6,787 nt of DNA from positions 1 to 6,787 of the forward strand of contig JALOQT010000048.1 in assembly GCA_025453375.1 (NCBI GenBank), in the 5' to 3' direction. Below the pieces are notes generated by a model that had not been told where the DNA came from, did not search any database, and saw nothing but the letters and a program-made list of their open reading frames with translations. Below are positions 5,655-6,787 of the stretch, one piece after another (the first letter of the stretch is position 1; every line of letters starts with the position of its first letter). The position numbers and the translations under genes are program-made. This DNA is from Phycisphaerales bacterium. GTDB lineage: Bacteria; Planctomycetota; Phycisphaerae; Phycisphaerales; UBA1924.

Positions 5655-6787
5655 TCATCCCTTCTTGCTATCGGCGCCCTCGCTGCGCTTGATCGCCGGC
5701 TCCGCTGCGGGCTTGGCCTGCTCGACGGCCGGCTGCTGCGCCGCGCGGCGGATGCGGCCCGGCTTGGCCTGGGGCTGCACCATCGGCTGGCCCTCACCCT
5801 TGACCTGCGGCTGCATGATCGGCTTGGGGCCGACGAACTCCATCCCCGAGCCGCCAGACCCACCCGGGTTGATCGGCTGGATCACCTGCGGCTGACGCGT
5901 CGGCACGCCGCGATCATCGCTGCCCCGACGCATCGGCTTGGCCTGGCCGCCATCGCGACCAGACCCACCAGGATTCATCGGCTGGATCACCTGCGGCTGC
6001 TCGCCACGCCAGCGCGAGGGCTTGAACGATGACGGCTTCTCAACCGGCGCGCCCGGCGCCATCGCCCCAGGCTTGGCGATCGGCTGCACGATCGGCTTGG
6101 CCACCAGATCGATCGGCTGCATCGGCTTACCCGTGCGGCTGTCAATCTCCACCACGCCCGAAGGCAGCGGCTTGGCACCGCCGTTCGACAGGCCGGGGCC
6201 GACCTGATCGATGCTGGGCTGCGCAGGCTGGCGGATCGACGGCTTGTTGACGACTTCAAAGTCGCCGCCACGCACCGGCCGACGGATCGTCCCCGGCTTG
6301 GCCAGATTCAGCGGGCGGCTCTCCACCGGCTGAACGACCTGCACCGGCTGCACAGGCTGACGGGAGAAATCCACGCCATCGCGCTCGCTGCCGCGCGAAA
6401 TCACCCGCGGCTTGGCGCGGCTCTGCGGCTGATTGATCCCCGGACCGGCCAGTTCCATCGGCAGCGTGCCATCGGGGTTGATCCCAGGCGTGGGCCGCGC
6501 GACGATCTCCACCGGCGCGCCGCCGATCACCGTCGGCGTCGAAGGCGCAATCACCACCGGCTGCTGGATGATCACCGGCTGCGGCTGCACAACCACCGGC
6601 TGCTGGATGATCACCGGCTGCTGCACGATGATCGGCCGCTGAATCACAATCGGACGCGGGTGGACGACCACCGGCGGCGGGCACACGACGATCGGCCGAT
6701 AGCTCCAGCCGCAACCATCCCACGACGACACACTCCACGAAAAACCACGCCACGGCCGACGATGACCCCAGCCCCCCCAGCCATAAC
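5655..6787 (-). CDS. Pro/Gln/Val-rich repetitive protein, probably secreted or envelope (N-terminus off window)
   Basis: The frame is open from TGA at 5655-5657 to the right edge, at least 376 codons. A GTG at 6729-6731 could be called as a start, but the frame continues beyond it as YGWGGWGHRRPWRGFSWS with no stop, so the true start and any signal peptide lie outside. Seen: a Trp/Gly-rich N-terminal part; then about 50 residues of alternating Pro-Val-Ile-Gln units (for example IIVQQPVIIQQPVV); then a long low-complexity body rich in Pro, Gln, Gly, Lys and Arg with recurring AKPG-like units (LAKPGTIRR, IAKPGAMAP, AKPGRIRR) and two QPQVIQPxNPGGSG copies. The C-terminus is basic (IKRSEGADSKKG). 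No enzymatic motif, membrane helix or cysteine pattern is seen in the visible part. Low-complexity Pro-Val repeats of this kind suggest an extended, surface or periplasmic structural protein, but that is inference. I do not recognise a named family. It ends at a strong terminator and converges with top6A. Confidence 0.75.
   Translation of the reverse strand, partial: YGWGGWGHRRPWRGFSWSVSSWDGCGWSYRPIVVCPPPVVVHPRPIVIQRPIIVQQPVIIQQPVVVQPQPVIIQQPVVIAPSTPTVIGGAPVEIVARPTPGINPDGTLPMELAGPGINQPQSRAKPRVISRGSERDGVDFSRQPVQPVQVVQPVESRPLNLAKPGTIRRPVRGGDFEVVNKPSIRQPAQPSIDQVGPGLSNGGAKPLPSGVVEIDSRTGKPMQPIDLVAKPIVQPIAKPGAMAPGAPVEKPSSFKPSRWRGEQPQVIQPMNPGGSGRDGGQAKPMRRGSDDRGVPTRQPQVIQPINPGGSGGSGMEFVGPKPIMQPQVKGEGQPMVQPQAKPGRIRRAAQQPAVEQAKPAAEPAIKRSEGADSKKG
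5854..5999 (-). repeat. Imperfect 41-bp direct repeat inside the repetitive protein gene
   Basis: The segments 5854-5894 and 5959-5999 match at 38 of 41 positions. They encode the two QPQVIQP(I/M)NPGGSG units. The match at DNA level, not only protein level, points to a fairly recent internal duplication or to gene conversion. Confidence 0.8.
6553..6621 (-). repeat. Exact 30-bp direct repeat inside the Pro-Val-Gln tract
   Basis: The 30 bases at 6553-6582 recur exactly at 6592-6621, a 39-bp (13-codon) period, encoding the repeated Q-P-V-I-I-Q-Q-P-V-V block. The in-frame, exact repeat indicates recent duplication and a likely site of length variation. Confidence 0.85.

Noticed and set aside
5472..6032. 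Plus-strand open frames running through the 8-bp array with SLCHCVTV repeats
   Set aside because: The repeated peptide is only the translation of the tandem DNA array, and the rest is antisense to the Pro/Val-rich gene.

Overview
The window is a high-GC bacterial chromosome segment with five complete or partial protein genes on each side of a divergent centre, plus several short structured repeats. The lineage is probably Planctomycetota, possibly Phycisphaerae. That is inferred from the gene set (a bacterial topoisomerase VI A subunit, a ROK sugar kinase, a ParA ATPase and a Pro/Gln/Val-rich envelope-type protein) and from two kinds of dispersed-looking repeats. It is not proven by any marker gene here. 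No RNA genes, CRISPR arrays, insertion sequences, integrases or phage genes were recognised.

Layout, left to right. (1) 1-1001 (+): the 3' part of a COG0523/CobW-type GTPase, cut off by the left edge just after where the family's CxCC metal motif should lie. (2) 1095-2039 (-): a ParA/Soj-type ATPase with an Ala/Gly-rich insertion, convergent with gene 1. (3) 2118-3104 (-): a ROK-family sugar kinase that keeps its catalytic residues but lacks the usual zinc-binding cysteine cluster. It lies 78 bp upstream of parA and could be co-transcribed, although an 11-bp hairpin sits between them. (4) 3210-3272: a nested palindromic repeat resembling a REP/BIME element, in a 210-bp gap. (5) 3315-4160 (-): a class I SAM-dependent methyltransferase of unknown substrate. 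(6) 4161-4318: a divergent intergenic region holding a perfect 10-bp inverted repeat that could be an operator. (7) 4319-5464 (+): a complete DNA topoisomerase VI subunit A (Spo11-like) with all recognised catalytic residues, but with no subunit B gene next to it. (8) 5465-5654: a convergent intergenic region with a clear intrinsic terminator flanked by complementary 8-bp tandem repeats. (9) 5655-6787 (-): a Pro/Gln/Val-rich repetitive protein that stays open to the right edge, so its N-terminus is missing.

The genes do not form one pathway. They cover metal homeostasis (COG0523), DNA segregation (ParA), sugar phosphorylation (ROK), methyl transfer, DNA topology or strand breakage (Top6A) and probably the cell envelope. 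I see no convincing defence island or new multi-gene system. The points most worth a second look are the Top6A without an adjacent Top6B, the cysteine-less ROK kinase, and the repeat architecture at 3210-3272 and 5469-5647.
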